DNA of 47,035 nt. It comes from Prochlorococcus sp. AG-409-M05. Its GTDB lineage: Bacteria; Cyanobacteriota; Cyanobacteriia; PCC-6307; Cyanobiaceae. The translations under genes were made by a program, and so were the position numbers. Where the stretch lies: positions 1 through 47,035 of the forward strand of contig QCKJ01000010.1 in the NCBI GenBank assembly GCA_003215435.1. The letters are read 5' to 3'. The notes beneath the pieces were generated by a model. That model was given only the letters and a program-made list of their open reading frames with translations. It was not told where the DNA came from and did no database searches. Shown one piece after another: positions 34,820 through 44,145 of the stretch (position 1 is its first letter; each line of letters opens with the position of its first letter).

Positions 34820-35439
34820 ATAATTTCATCGGACCAATCATTAGTATTTTTTGTATTGGGGCTTGCTATTTAATCGGCTCCTTCCCCAGCGGCTATATCG
34901 CAGGTAAACGGTTTGCTGGTATAGATCTTCGGAAAGTGGGTTCTGGGTCAACAGGTGCAACAAATGTTCTCAGGCATGTTGGGAAAGGTCCAGCCTTAAT
35001 TGTTTTTATTATTGACGTTGGCAAAGGAGCTTTAGCTGTTTTACTAGCTAGATCATTGGCCCTAGGGGAAGAATTACAGGTAGCAGCAGGTCTTGCTTCC
35101 CTAGTTGGTCATATATGGCCAATTTGGTTGAACTGGAAAGGAGGAAAAGCTGTTGCCACTGGCCTAGGCATGCTCCTAGGCCTTTCATGGCCAGTTGGAC
35201 TGGCATCATTAGGTATCTTCCTAACAACTTTTGCCCTTAGCAGAATCGTCTCCCTATCAAGCATTAGTGCGGCAGTTTGCTTGCCATTATTGATATTGAT
35301 GAGCTTCAAGGGAAGTGCCGTCAACCCAACATTTTTTTTAGTAGGTTTTTTTGCAATGGTACTAATTTTGTGGAGGCATAGGAGCAATATTCAACGACTA
35401 ATCAAAGGAACTGAACCCAAAGTTGGTCAGTCAGAGTGA
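34816..35439 (+). CDS. plsY: Acyl-phosphate:glycerol-3-phosphate acyltransferase
   Basis: An integral membrane enzyme of 207 aa that makes 1-acyl-glycerol-3-phosphate, the first step of phospholipid synthesis. Seen: [39 protein letters not shown] (the catalytic loop), [21 protein letters not shown] and a C-terminal [14 protein letters not shown] with the last conserved basic residues. Five helices are visible. The start overlaps DUF3086 by ATGA; its end overlaps the convergent pyrF end by 13 bases. Confidence 0.95.
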   Translation: MNNFIGPIISIFCIGACYLIGSFPSGYIAGKRFAGIDLRKVGSGSTGATNVLRHVGKGPALIVFIIDVGKGALAVLLARSLALGEELQVAAGLASLVGHIWPIWLNWKGGKAVATGLGMLLGLSWPVGLASLGIFLTTFALSRIVSLSSISAAVCLPLLILMSFKGSAVNPTFFLVGFFAMVLILWRHRSNIQRLIKGTEPKVGQSE

Positions 35440-36158
35440 CTATCTTCGATCTCCTCACAACATCTCAAGAAAACACCAGCAGGGTCTTTATCGCGAGTAA
35501 TGGGCCTTCCAATAACAAGTCTTGAAGCTCCCAGAGTGATTGTTTCAGAAGGACTCATTACTCGCATCTGATCATCAGAGGAAAAGCCCTTAGGACGAAT
35601 TCCAGGAGTTATTAACTCAAAAGGGAGCGGATGCTTACCTCGTAAATTCTTTACCTCTTTTGGAGAGCAAACACAGCCACCCAATCCTGCCTCCTTTGCC
35701 AATTCAGCCAACTTCTCAACCCTTTCCTTAAGTGGTTGATCAATGAAGATTTCATTGGCCAGGCGATTAGGGTCCCAGCTAGTCAAGACCGTTACTGCAA
35801 GGAGAGTCGGGGGCTTAAGCCCTGCCTCGCAAGCCGCTTCAAAAGAGGCCTCCTGGCAATCAGTTAACGCCTTAAACCCTGCACAAGCATGAACAGTGAT
35901 CAATTCAACTCCGGTACTTGCAGCTCTTTGACATGCTGCCGCCATTGTTGCTGGGATGTCATGAAATTTGAGATCAAGAAAAACCCGTTTACCCATCTGC
36001 TTCAAATCAAAAATAAGTTCCGGGCCTGAACTCACAAAAAGTTCTAGGCCTACCTTTACCCAAATAAGTCCAGGTATCTTTGACGAGAAGGAGAGTGCCT
36101 CTGCCTTGTTCATGCCATCAAGCGCGACTATGAGCTTGTCAGCAGGGTTGAATCTCAT
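35427..36158 (-). CDS. pyrF: Orotidine 5'-phosphate decarboxylase
   Basis: A TIM-barrel enzyme of 243 aa that makes UMP from OMP. It starts [16 protein letters not shown], has the catalytic [12 protein letters not shown] (D62, K64, D67), VHACAG, and the phosphate loop ITPGIRPKG with [12 protein letters not shown] near the end. It lies 25 bases after tyrS on the minus strand and overlaps the plsY end by 13 bases. Confidence 0.95.
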   Translation of the reverse strand: MRFNPADKLIVALDGMNKAEALSFSSKIPGLIWVKVGLELFVSSGPELIFDLKQMGKRVFLDLKFHDIPATMAAACQRAASTGVELITVHACAGFKALTDCQEASFEAACEAGLKPPTLLAVTVLTSWDPNRLANEIFIDQPLKERVEKLAELAKEAGLGGCVCSPKEVKNLRGKHPLPFELITPGIRPKGFSSDDQMRVMSPSETITLGASRLVIGRPITRDKDPAGVFLRCCEEIEDSHSD

Positions 36159-36183
36159 TGCCTTATGAAAAAGAGTTTCACCT

Positions 36184-37434
36184 TCAAATCAACCTCCGAA
36201 AAGTTTTCTTCCCAAGTTGCAAGATTTTTCCAATCAGCTCATCTTTTTTGGAAAATTCAAAATTAGGGTCAATGATTTTTCGTCCATCCAATCTCACCGC
36301 GCCTCCCTTTAACTGTCGACGTGCCTCACTACTACTAGAGCAGATCCCAATAGCACTAAGTACATAAAACGCCTTTACTGGAAACACCATATTTTCAATT
36401 GACACCTCAGGGACATCTGCCAGCTGAGCTCCAACACCAGAAACCAAATTTGAAGCATCTCTCTGGGCAGCTTCGGCAAGATCTAAACCATGAAAGCTTG
36501 CAGTAACTGCAAGAGCCATTGCTTTCTGTCGATCTCTTTGCCCAGAAGGTAATTCTCCTAGGTCTAAGTTTGTAAGCAGAGTGAAATAACTGGTCACAAG
36601 TGAATCCTGTATTTTTTCTAGCTTGGAGTACATCGAAAGTGGATCTTCATTAAGTCCCACAGTATTTCCCAAACTCTTGCTCATTTTCTGAGACCCATCA
36701 AGACCCACAAGGATTGGGAGTAGTAGCCCAAACTGAGGACTTTGTTGGAAATAGCGCTGCAAATCTCTCCCAATAGCAACATTAAATTTCTGATCGGTTC
36801 CTCCTAACTCAACATCAGAGTCAACTGCTACAGAGTCAAAGCCCTGAAGCAGAGGGTATAGAAATTCATGCAATGAAATTGGTATCCCGCTTGAATACCT
36901 TTTCCCAAAGTCCTCCTTAGCGAGCATTTGTCCAACAGTTGCATTTCCAAGCAGTTCAATAACTTTAGAAAGGTCTAATTTTCCTAACCATTCACTGTTT
37001 CTATGAACTTCTATAGCTCCAGGGGTATTGAAATCAAGCAAAGAATTCTCGGGTAACTGACCTTGTCCGAGCTGAGAGAGATAATTCGATGCATTTGCTT
37101 CAACTTGCTCAGCAGTCAACTGGACTCTTGTCGTGCTTTTACCAGTTGGATCGCCTATTCGGGCTGTAAAGTCCCCGATAATCAATACCGCAGTATGGCC
37201 TGCATCTTGGAAAGCCCTCAACTTCCGAAAAAGAATGCTGTGGCCTAAATGAATTTCACTGCTTGTTGGATCAATCCCTAGCTTGATTCTTAAAGGACGA
37301 TTCTTCAACTTTGCTATTTCAAGTCTTGAAGAAAGGTCCTGATCAGGGGATAGCCCTTTACCAGATGGGAACAATTCTGCCATGCCCCTCTCCAACCATG
37401 CTGGTAGTGAGGGTGACTTCTCCGACATTGGCAA
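36184..37434 (-). CDS. tyrS: Tyrosyl-tRNA synthetase
   Basis: A class I synthetase of 416 aa that charges tRNA-Tyr. HIGH-like motif HLGHS (62-66), [14 protein letters not shown] (86-99), the binding-pocket [14 protein letters not shown] (210-223), KMSKS (249-253) and a C-terminal S4 RNA-binding domain (about 345-405, [21 protein letters not shown]). The order and motif spacing match the long bacterial TyrS subgroup. It is followed by pyrF. Confidence 0.96.
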   Translation of the reverse strand: MPMSEKSPSLPAWLERGMAELFPSGKGLSPDQDLSSRLEIAKLKNRPLRIKLGIDPTSSEIHLGHSILFRKLRAFQDAGHTAVLIIGDFTARIGDPTGKSTTRVQLTAEQVEANASNYLSQLGQGQLPENSLLDFNTPGAIEVHRNSEWLGKLDLSKVIELLGNATVGQMLAKEDFGKRYSSGIPISLHEFLYPLLQGFDSVAVDSDVELGGTDQKFNVAIGRDLQRYFQQSPQFGLLLPILVGLDGSQKMSKSLGNTVGLNEDPLSMYSKLEKIQDSLVTSYFTLLTNLDLGELPSGQRDRQKAMALAVTASFHGLDLAEAAQRDASNLVSGVGAQLADVPEVSIENMVFPVKAFYVLSAIGICSSSSEARRQLKGGAVRLDGRKIIDPNFEFSKKDELIGKILQLGKKTFRRLI

Positions 37435-37479
37435 CAGTTACATTTATAAATTAATCGTACGTGGGTTAAGGGCAGAAGT

Positions 37480-37806
37480 TTATCCTTCTGCTTGATCTAG
37501 TTGAGACTTCATTCTCTCAAGGGTTGAATTCATTTGATCAAACATCTGTTCCGGAGTGATTCCAAACTGTCCTAATTGAGTCTTCAATTGCTCGACAGTC
37601 ATTTTTGCTTGGAAGTCTTCAGAGAGCTCAAACCTTTTCATAAAGACTCGGTACCTCTCCATCAGCTCCTCCATAGTGTCAATAAACATTTTCTTCCCCT
37701 CACGATCAAACTTTCCGTAATCGGAGCCGAGCTGCATGAGCTCTTGATAATCAGTAAAAAGCCGCTTGGCTTCCTGTTGGACAATCTCGGACTCAAAGAA
37801 TGCCAT
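37480..37806 (-). CDS. DUF1825 protein
   Basis: A 108-aa, mostly helical, Met- and charge-rich protein starting MAFFESEIVQQEAKRLFTDYQ, with GKFDREGKKMFI and a C-terminal QLGQFGITPEQMFDQM. It matches DUF1825, a family found almost only in cyanobacteria and well conserved in picocyanobacteria; its function is unknown. No membrane segment. It is probably the first gene of a transcript that continues into tyrS 45 bases on. Confidence 0.87.
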   Translation of the reverse strand: MAFFESEIVQQEAKRLFTDYQELMQLGSDYGKFDREGKKMFIDTMEELMERYRVFMKRFELSEDFQAKMTVEQLKTQLGQFGITPEQMFDQMNSTLERMKSQLDQAEG

Positions 37807-38510
37807 GACAGCCTCAAATAGGTTCCTTCCATTGATTTTTCAAACACCTGCTCAGAAGGAATGGTCAATCAAAGTTCATAAGACGAATCTTTGCTTATCC
37901 CTCTACCAAGAATTCACTTAAATCAATAAAAAGGGTTAGAGCAATTTGCAACCATCCTGCCTGAAACCTCGACTCATGGAAGGGGTGAGAACCACACCGC
38001 AAGGGTAAGTTCGCAAAACTTGAGTTGTTTCTAAAGTTTTGATGGGCCGTTAAATCAAAAAATATTTAAAAAAAAATATCATAATTCCATATAAATTCCT
38101 GATATTTTTAACTCCTTCAAAACATCCCAAAAGAGGCTACTTCTGAAAATTCATTATTTAAAAATGCACTCTTAAAAAAGATTTAGTCATTAATCTCTCT
38201 TACACAACGAAAGACAATTGCTTTTAAAATTTACACTATGGCTTTCCCTTAAATTAAAGTTATTGAATGAGAGGAATACAACAATTCCTTTCTGCTCCTT
38301 ACATCTTTACACAGCTTTAAGTATTATATTTATCTGCAAAGAAAGTTAAAGTGAGCATTGGCCTTTAGTTTAGACCACTGGCTAGGATGTTTTTGAGGTG
38401 ACTAGAAATTTGCCCAGCAAATACAAACAATTCCCTAATGAAGATTTGACAAGGCATCTACTCTCCGGAGCCCCCCAGAAGAACCAATCATCCTGCGAAG
38501 ACTCGGTTAG
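37807..38510. other. AT-rich intergenic region of about 0.7 kb
   Basis: The only gap over 300 bases. The part from about 37950 to 38050 is GC-richer (a GGAAGGGGTGAGAACC-like stretch and GCAAGGGTAAG) and could be the 5' part of a small RNA or leader; a 10-codon ATG frame starts at 37976 but is too short to support. From 38050 to 38350 the DNA is very AT-rich. A TATTATATTTAT tract near 38320 could be a promoter -10 for the GIY-YIG gene. No tRNA, rRNA, terminator or repeat is apparent. Confidence 0.5.
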
Positions 38511-39107
38511 ATGAAACCCTACAGAGGTCAAGGGGGATTATTCCCCCATAACAATTTTTCAGGAGGCATCTCTGGGGCAGATGAATTAGACCTCAGCAAA
38601 GAGCTGCTAGAAAGTTGGCAAAAAAGGCTCCATGCACATCAGTCAAAGCTTTTTAAAAGTCCTAGAGGAGACCTAAAGCAAGGCTCACTATTTGAAACTG
38701 ACGAATTAAAATCACTAGATACTTTAAGACCTCTTAAACTCACCCCTTTACCAATCAGTTTCTGGCGTTGGCCTAGTGCTCCGCATAGTGGTCCAGCTAT
38801 TTATCTAGTAATGGATCTTCCTGAAGGGTTTAACACTCCAATATTGCTATATGTAGGTGAAACAACTTCAGCAGATCGAAGGTGGAAAGGAGAGCATGAC
38901 TGTAAAGAATATCTTGCCTCGTATTCACATGCACTTGCTCAAGTTGGTCTGAAGAGTCATTTGAGCATTCGTTTTTGGATTGACGTCCCCGAATCGACGA
39001 AGGAACGCAGAAAAATGGAAAAGAAATTAATCCTTCTTTGGCTCCCACCCTTTAACAAAGAAACCAGAGCCCACTGGTCTACCCCATTCACTGCAATAAA
39101 CAATTAG
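38511..39107 (+). CDS. GIY-YIG-like nuclease with clamp-binding-like motifs
   Basis: A protein of 198 aa. The C-terminal half has a GIY-YIG-type core: AIYLVMD (96-102), LLYVGETTSADRRWKGEHD (112-130) with Arg and His at catalytic positions, a RRKMEKKLILLW helix with Glu170 as the likely metal ligand, and PPFNKE with Asn182. The N-terminal half is less ordered and has two pentapeptides, QGGLF (7-11) and QGSLF (57-61), that fit the QxxLF pattern of beta-clamp-binding motifs. A DNA-repair or processing nuclease is inferred. It precedes pepA by 38 bases. Confidence 0.72.
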   Translation: MKPYRGQGGLFPHNNFSGGISGADELDLSKELLESWQKRLHAHQSKLFKSPRGDLKQGSLFETDELKSLDTLRPLKLTPLPISFWRWPSAPHSGPAIYLVMDLPEGFNTPILLYVGETTSADRRWKGEHDCKEYLASYSHALAQVGLKSHLSIRFWIDVPESTKERRKMEKKLILLWLPPFNKETRAHWSTPFTAINN

Positions 39108-39145
39108 CTGCAGAGCTAACATCATCGCAATGCCTTTATAAACCA

Positions 39146-40624
39146 ATGGAGTTTTCTAATACCTCATCGACATTGTTGGACTGGTCAGGATCTGTTCTTT
39201 TGGTGGGATTAGTAAAAGGACAAGTTCAAGATGTAATTGATCAACTAGAAAAGCTTCTAGATGGTTCTCTCAAACAAGAACTTGACCGACTTAAGTTCAC
39301 TGCAGAATCTTCTGAAACCGCAAGCTTTAGATTTCTAAATAGCAGCCTCAAAAAGCTTGTACTAGTTGGCTTAGGAAACCCTGAAGAGCTCTCAATTAAT
39401 GAGCTGCGTAAAGCTACTGCTGCAGGGGTGCGTGAAGCAATTGATAGTGATGAGAAGCTAGGAATATTTTTCCCATGGGATCAATATGAAAGAGAACAAG
39501 CTTTAAAGGCCGTTTCTGAAACTGCAAAGTTATGTGTTTTCAAAGATCTACGTTTTCAAAGTGCCCCTGAAACTAAAGCTAAGCCCAAAAAAATTGAATT
39601 TATTGGCACACAAGAACTATCAACATCAACCTTAGAGTATGTACATGCAAGTTGTGCCGGAGTTGAACTCGCTAGGGAACTTGTCGGTGCACCTGCTAAC
39701 AAGCTAACCCCTTCTGAGTTAGCACGAAAGGCTGGTGAGATTGCTAAGGAAAACAATCTTGAATGTCTTGTCCTTGAAAGAAATAATTGCAGGGATCTAG
39801 GAATGGGAGCCTATTTGGCAGTCTCTCAAGGATCTGACCTAGAGCCTAAATTCATACATCTCACGTACAGACCAAATGGAGCCGTCCACAAAAAACTAGC
39901 ACTTGTTGGCAAAGGCCTAACATTTGATTCTGGGGGATACAACCTTAAAGTTGGAGCCTCTCAAATTGAGTTAATGAAGTTTGATATGGGAGGGAGCGCT
40001 GCAGTGCTTGGGGCAGCAATGGGGATAGGGAAAATGAAGCCATTAGGAGTAGAAGTCCACTTCATCGTGGCAGCTTGTGAAAACATGGTGAACGGCTCAG
40101 CTATTCATCCAGGTGACATAGTTCAAGCCTCTAATGGAAAAACCATAGAGATAAACAACACAGATGCTGAAGGCAGGTTGACACTTGCAGATGCCCTTGT
40201 TTATGCATGCAAGCTTCAACCAGACAAGGTAATAGATCTTGCGACTCTTACAGGTGCATGCGTTATTGCACTAGGCGAGGAGATTGCAGGTCTCTGGACC
40301 AACAATGATGAATTAGCAAGAGATCTAGAAAGTGCCTCAAATGAAGCTGGAGAAAACCTTTGGAGAATGCCACTTCGCAAATCATATAAAGATGGACTGA
40401 AGTCCTTACTTGCGGACCTCAAAAACACAGGTCCTCGAGCTGGTGGATCAATTACAGCAGCCCTTTTTCTTAATGAGTTTGTAGATGAATCAATTCCTTG
40501 GGCCCATCTAGACATTGCCGGAACTGTCTGGGCAGAGAAAGATCGGGGAATTGATCCAGCAGGAGCAACTGGATACGGTGTTCGTACCCTTCTAAACTGG
40601 GTATTACGCGAAAGCAAAAAATAG
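39146..40624 (+). CDS. pepA: Leucyl aminopeptidase (cytosol aminopeptidase)
   Basis: An M17 enzyme of 492 aa. The N-terminal macro-like domain covers about 1-165 and the catalytic domain the rest, with LVGKGLTFDSGGYNLK (two-metal-site Lys/Asp), KFDMGGSAAVLGA, and the signature NNTDAEGRLTLADAL near 335-350 with metal-binding Asp and Glu. It removes N-terminal residues from peptides during turnover. Hexameric in relatives. It follows the GIY-YIG gene in the same direction and may share its transcript. Confidence 0.96.
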   Translation: MEFSNTSSTLLDWSGSVLLVGLVKGQVQDVIDQLEKLLDGSLKQELDRLKFTAESSETASFRFLNSSLKKLVLVGLGNPEELSINELRKATAAGVREAIDSDEKLGIFFPWDQYEREQALKAVSETAKLCVFKDLRFQSAPETKAKPKKIEFIGTQELSTSTLEYVHASCAGVELARELVGAPANKLTPSELARKAGEIAKENNLECLVLERNNCRDLGMGAYLAVSQGSDLEPKFIHLTYRPNGAVHKKLALVGKGLTFDSGGYNLKVGASQIELMKFDMGGSAAVLGAAMGIGKMKPLGVEVHFIVAACENMVNGSAIHPGDIVQASNGKTIEINNTDAEGRLTLADALVYACKLQPDKVIDLATLTGACVIALGEEIAGLWTNNDELARDLESASNEAGENLWRMPLRKSYKDGLKSLLADLKNTGPRAGGSITAALFLNEFVDESIPWAHLDIAGTVWAEKDRGIDPAGATGYGVRTLLNWVLRESKK

Positions 40625-40655
40625 ATCTAAACCAATGCTTTTTCAATTCATAGTT

Positions 40656-40868
40656 CTATGAAGCAGCAGCACTGAAAACCCTGCTCTGCGCATTAATACG
40701 TCCTGCAATAGACAAGCAATCAGGACTCTCTAGTGCATGAATCTGCCATCTTGCTCTATCCGAACAAGATAAAAGTACTCTTTCCAAGTCATCAGATGCC
40801 TGCTTTGGACTTTGATATGGACCAACATGCCTAGTCACAAGGCCATCCTTAACGGTCAGTAGATACAT
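40656..40868 (-). CDS. Small conserved-looking protein, unknown function
   Basis: A 70-aa protein starting MYLLTVKDGLVTRHVGPYQS. I chose ATG 40868 because GAAGGGG lies 5 bases upstream; a GTG at 40889 would give 77 aa but has no ribosome site. The fold looks alpha/beta with two cysteines (SCSDRARW and SPDCLSIAG). I do not recognise the family. It lies in the same direction as the msrA-lpx cluster, about 136 bases after the msrA stop. Confidence 0.65.
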   Translation of the reverse strand: MYLLTVKDGLVTRHVGPYQSPKQASDDLERVLLSCSDRARWQIHALESPDCLSIAGRINAQSRVFSAAAS

Positions 40869-41004
40869 ACATTCCCCTTCCGTAAACACGAACTGATGGT
40901 AAGCAATTTTTCAAGAAGTTGGGATGGGTGAAAACCCGCATTTTTCAAGGAATAATTAGTATCACATGGCTACCAATTTTATATTTTCCTTAGATTCTGC
41001 TCTT

Positions 41005-41649
41005 TTACTTTTTCCATTTTTGGGATTTTCTTGCAGCATCGCCCCATACCTCCTCAAGTCGCTTATCTCTACCGCAATTAAACCTATAAAAATTATATTT
41101 AAGGCTATTTCTATTTGCAAAATCCTGATGATAATCCTCTGCAGGCCAAAACCTATCAGCATTCCGAACTTGGACCTCAATCTTTTCGATAGGAATACCT
41201 AATTCAAAAGCAGCCGAGTCTGCACTTCTTTTTGATTGTTTTTCTTGCTCGTCTCCTTGAGTGAAAATTACTGGCCGATAAGAGTCTCCTCGATCACAAA
41301 ACTGACCAGATCCATCCAAAGGGTCAACATTGCGCCAATAACTCCTTAGAAGCTTTGAATAGCTGATTTGCTCAGGGTCAAAAAGAACTCTAACCGACTC
41401 CTGATGGCCTGTTTTTTCTGAACTTACTTGACGATAACTAGGGTTAGGCAAATCTCCCCCGGTGTAACCACTCTCAACGGAATTAACACCATCTAGTACC
41501 TCAAGATCATGCTCTAAACACCAAAAACACCCGCCCGCAAAAATAGCCGCCTCTTCGATAGCATCAACCCCAAGAGGTAACGACAGGAAGAAAGTAAATA
41601 GGATCAGAGAACCTAAAAAACCGAAGATATTTGAAAAAATTTTCCTCAT
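41005..41649 (-). CDS. msrA: Peptide methionine sulfoxide reductase A with signal peptide
   Basis: A 214-aa MsrA. The catalytic Cys is C41 in [35 protein letters not shown], the Tyr/His motif EDYHQDF and the resolving-Cys region [13 protein letters not shown] follow. The first 30 residues are basic then hydrophobic ([19 protein letters not shown]) and end GVDA, so the enzyme should be exported or lipid-anchored rather than cytosolic. I chose ATG 41649 over ATG 41655 because it overlaps the lpxB stop as ATGA. It repairs oxidised methionine, here probably in envelope proteins. Confidence 0.92.
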   Translation of the reverse strand: MRKIFSNIFGFLGSLILFTFFLSLPLGVDAIEEAAIFAGGCFWCLEHDLEVLDGVNSVESGYTGGDLPNPSYRQVSSEKTGHQESVRVLFDPEQISYSKLLRSYWRNVDPLDGSGQFCDRGDSYRPVIFTQGDEQEKQSKRSADSAAFELGIPIEKIEVQVRNADRFWPAEDYHQDFANRNSLKYNFYRFNCGRDKRLEEVWGDAARKSQKWKK

Positions 41650-42824
41650 AAACAAACCATATCAAGTATTGACCTAGCCGCCCTTTCTGTTACCCCAGAT
41701 GCCCCCAGCCCCTCCTTGAGACGCTTGTAACCGTCAATCATCAAAGATCTCTTTTTAGGGTCATCAAGCAAAGGTATGGCCGCGCAGGCTAGGTTCTCAG
41801 CGGTGAAATCACCCTGAACAAACTCAGGGACCAAACGTTTCTTAAGTAATAAGTTCACTGGCGAGATGTGGTCAACCCGAAAGCGAAGTAGTCGTTTAGC
41901 TATAAAGGCTGTAAGCCTTCCCACCTTGTAACCAACAACCTGTGGAACTTCACATAACGCCAACTCCATGTTGATAGTGCCAGATTTCCCCAAGGCAAGA
42001 TCAGAAGCCGCAAAAAGAACTGACTTAAGCTCATCAGATAGTTTGGCTGGAATAACTTCACCAACAACACCAGCGGAATCAAGAGCTTTTTCAAGGTGTT
42101 TTTCAAAACCTTGAATAGCTGCAGGGACAAAAACCTGGAGGGAAGGGTCACGTTTTTGTAATATCGCAGCAGCTTGAGCAAGGCTTGGCATCAAATACCT
42201 AAGTTCTTGTGAACGTGAAGCAGGAAGTAACAACAAGAGTTTGTTATCTCCCTTAAGACCAAGCTTCTTACGAGCGACCTCCCTATCTGGAAGAGAACCA
42301 ACTGCATCTAACATCGGATGTCCTACCCATAGAACATCCCCTCCTCTTGCACTATAAAAATCAGCTTCTTCCTTAAAAATAGCTAAAATCTTATCTGAAA
42401 AGGTAATAAGATCTGTACTGCCTCCATCGCCTAATCGCCACGCCCACTCCTGGGGAGCTATGTAATAAATGATTGGCAACTTTGGGAAAGCTCTCCGCAA
42501 TTTGTTACCAACGCGAATATTAGGTCCCATATAGTCAATCAATATTGCGCCATCGATAGAAAGTTCCTTTAGTAGGCGATCAACTTTTGACTGCACACGT
42601 AAGGTAGGCATAACAAATGGCAAGGCTTCTAGAAGGCCTATAGCACCCATCCTCGAAGTATTTGCGATAAGCCGGGCGCCTGCATCCTGCATGCGAGACC
42701 CTCCAAGGGCAAATAACTCAAGCTCAATAGATCTTTTTTGAGCCTCTTTTAATAATGACTTGATCAAAAAGCTGCCCTGCAAGTCGCCTGAGACCTCACC
42801 GGTGCTAATCAACAGTCTTACCAT
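41646..42824 (-). CDS. lpxB: Lipid-A-disaccharide synthase
   Basis: A GT19 enzyme of 392 aa that condenses UDP-2,3-diacylglucosamine with lipid X at the inner face of the plasma membrane. It begins [18 protein letters not shown], has [38 protein letters not shown] and the C-terminal [19 protein letters not shown] followed by PVNLL and [14 protein letters not shown] place the start at ATG 42824, which shares a base with the lpxA stop (TGATG); a TTG one codon upstream is possible. It overlaps msrA by ATGA. Confidence 0.95.
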   Translation of the reverse strand: MVRLLISTGEVSGDLQGSFLIKSLLKEAQKRSIELELFALGGSRMQDAGARLIANTSRMGAIGLLEALPFVMPTLRVQSKVDRLLKELSIDGAILIDYMGPNIRVGNKLRRAFPKLPIIYYIAPQEWAWRLGDGGSTDLITFSDKILAIFKEEADFYSARGGDVLWVGHPMLDAVGSLPDREVARKKLGLKGDNKLLLLLPASRSQELRYLMPSLAQAAAILQKRDPSLQVFVPAAIQGFEKHLEKALDSAGVVGEVIPAKLSDELKSVLFAASDLALGKSGTINMELALCEVPQVVGYKVGRLTAFIAKRLLRFRVDHISPVNLLLKKRLVPEFVQGDFTAENLACAAIPLLDDPKKRSLMIDGYKRLKEGLGASGVTERAARSILDMVCL

Positions 42825-43678
42825 CAACGGTTCAAAGAGATTGATGGCATTGGGCCGCGACGACCCTTCTCAATAGATGCTTGGACAAAATCACATAAAT
42901 GCTCCGATGAAGGCATCAGTCGCTTCTCTCTGGCCCGGCTAAGGCCCTCTGAGATGACATTGTCTGATCTAAACAAAATGCTCCAGACTTCCTGCAATTG
43001 TTTGAGCTCCTCACCGTCTTCTCGTTGCTCCAACCCGCTCCGACGAAGACCAACCCGGTTAAGGCTCCGAATCCTTCCTGGATGCCCCTCAACTAAACAA
43101 AAAGGAGGTACATCTCTATCAACTCGTGTCATTCCACCAACCATTGCAAGACTGCCAATATGGACAAATTGATGTATGCCAAGGCATCCGCCAATTACCG
43201 CCCGATCTTCAATCACAACATGACCAGCAACTTGAATAGCATTTGACATCACTATTCCATCACCCAAAACACAGTTGTGCCCCAAATGGCAATAAGCCAT
43301 AAGAAGATTTTGGTCTCCTATACGAGTAAATTCCCCTACATCAGTTGCTCTATTGATTGTCACGCATTCACGAATAGTATTTCCATCCCCAATAACCACC
43401 TCAGTAGACGCTCCTCGGTACTTAAGATCCTGAGGTTCCTGGCCTAAACATGCCCCGGGGAAAACACGATTTTGAGACCCCATTGTTAATCGCCCGTCTA
43501 ACACAACATTTGGGCCAATCCATGAATGAGCTCCTATCTTCACTTCAGGTCCGATGACAGCACCTGGACCAATAATTACTCCCTGATCAAGCTCTGCACG
43601 AGGATCAACAACAGCCGCTGGGTGTATCTGAGTTGATGTTTGTGGAGAAATAGGTGGAAGGTTGCGAAGCTCGGTCAT
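42824..43678 (-). CDS. lpxA: UDP-N-acetylglucosamine O-acyltransferase
   Basis: The first lipid A enzyme, 284 aa. The N-terminal two thirds consist of hexapeptide repeats forming a left-handed beta helix ([20 protein letters not shown], then [20 protein letters not shown]), with the catalytic-region His in [14 protein letters not shown] and [13 protein letters not shown]; a helical C-terminal part follows (about 195-275). I chose ATG 43678 ([11 protein letters not shown]), 5 bases after fabZ; an upstream frame start would overlap fabZ. Its stop is fused with the lpxB start. Confidence 0.95.
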   Translation of the reverse strand: MTELRNLPPISPQTSTQIHPAAVVDPRAELDQGVIIGPGAVIGPEVKIGAHSWIGPNVVLDGRLTMGSQNRVFPGACLGQEPQDLKYRGASTEVVIGDGNTIRECVTINRATDVGEFTRIGDQNLLMAYCHLGHNCVLGDGIVMSNAIQVAGHVVIEDRAVIGGCLGIHQFVHIGSLAMVGGMTRVDRDVPPFCLVEGHPGRIRSLNRVGLRRSGLEQREDGEELKQLQEVWSILFRSDNVISEGLSRAREKRLMPSSEHLCDFVQASIEKGRRGPMPSISLNR

Positions 43679-43683
43679 TTTTA

Positions 43684-44133
43684 TTAATCCACCAACGAGA
43701 ACATCAACTGACCTGAACAAACCAATTGACCTTCCACAGTCGCTTCAGCATTAACCTTGCCAAAGCGTTGCCTTTTTAGGCTCAGAAGTTCACAAGTAAT
43801 CTTTAACTGGTCCCCTGGCACTACTGGACGTCTAAAACGAACACCATCTATCCCGGCAAAAACAAATAGGCCTTTGGGCAAGTCAGGCATTTGAGTCACG
43901 ATAAGCCCTCCCACTTGTGCCATTGCCTCAACAATTAACACCCCAGGCATTAATGGCCTCCCTGGGAAGTGACCTTGAAACTGTGGTTCATTAAGAGTCA
44001 CATTTTTAATAGCAACTGCTTTCTTCCCAGGTTCATGTTCCACAACACGGTCAACAAGTGCAAAAGGGTAGCGATGGGGCAAAAGGCCCATAATTTCTTC
44101 GCTATTCAAGGTGTTAGAAAGAGAGTCGTTCAA
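43684..44133 (-). CDS. fabZ: 3-hydroxyacyl-[acyl-carrier-protein] dehydratase
   Basis: A hot-dog-fold enzyme of 149 aa that dehydrates 3-hydroxyacyl-ACP in fatty acid elongation. The active site is H55 and E69 in [23 protein letters not shown] (quoted here in two parts: [11 protein letters not shown] and VLIVEAMAQ). [13 protein letters not shown] start ([15 protein letters not shown]) is typical. It lies between lpxC and lpxA, the usual place, where it competes with LpxA for 3-hydroxyacyl-ACP. Confidence 0.97.
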   Translation of the reverse strand: MNDSLSNTLNSEEIMGLLPHRYPFALVDRVVEHEPGKKAVAIKNVTLNEPQFQGHFPGRPLMPGVLIVEAMAQVGGLIVTQMPDLPKGLFVFAGIDGVRFRRPVVPGDQLKITCELLSLKRQRFGKVNAEATVEGQLVCSGQLMFSLVD

Positions 44134-44145
44134 GGTGATGATTAA

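Noticed and set aside
37976..38008. A 10-codon ATG frame in the AT-rich gap, considered as a leader peptide
   Set aside because: Too short, no run of regulatory codons, and no attenuator hairpin after it.
40925..40955. GGGTGAAAACCC hairpin followed by ATTTTT, considered as a terminator
   Set aside because: The stem is only about four or five pairs and it would act on the plus strand, where no nearby gene ends.
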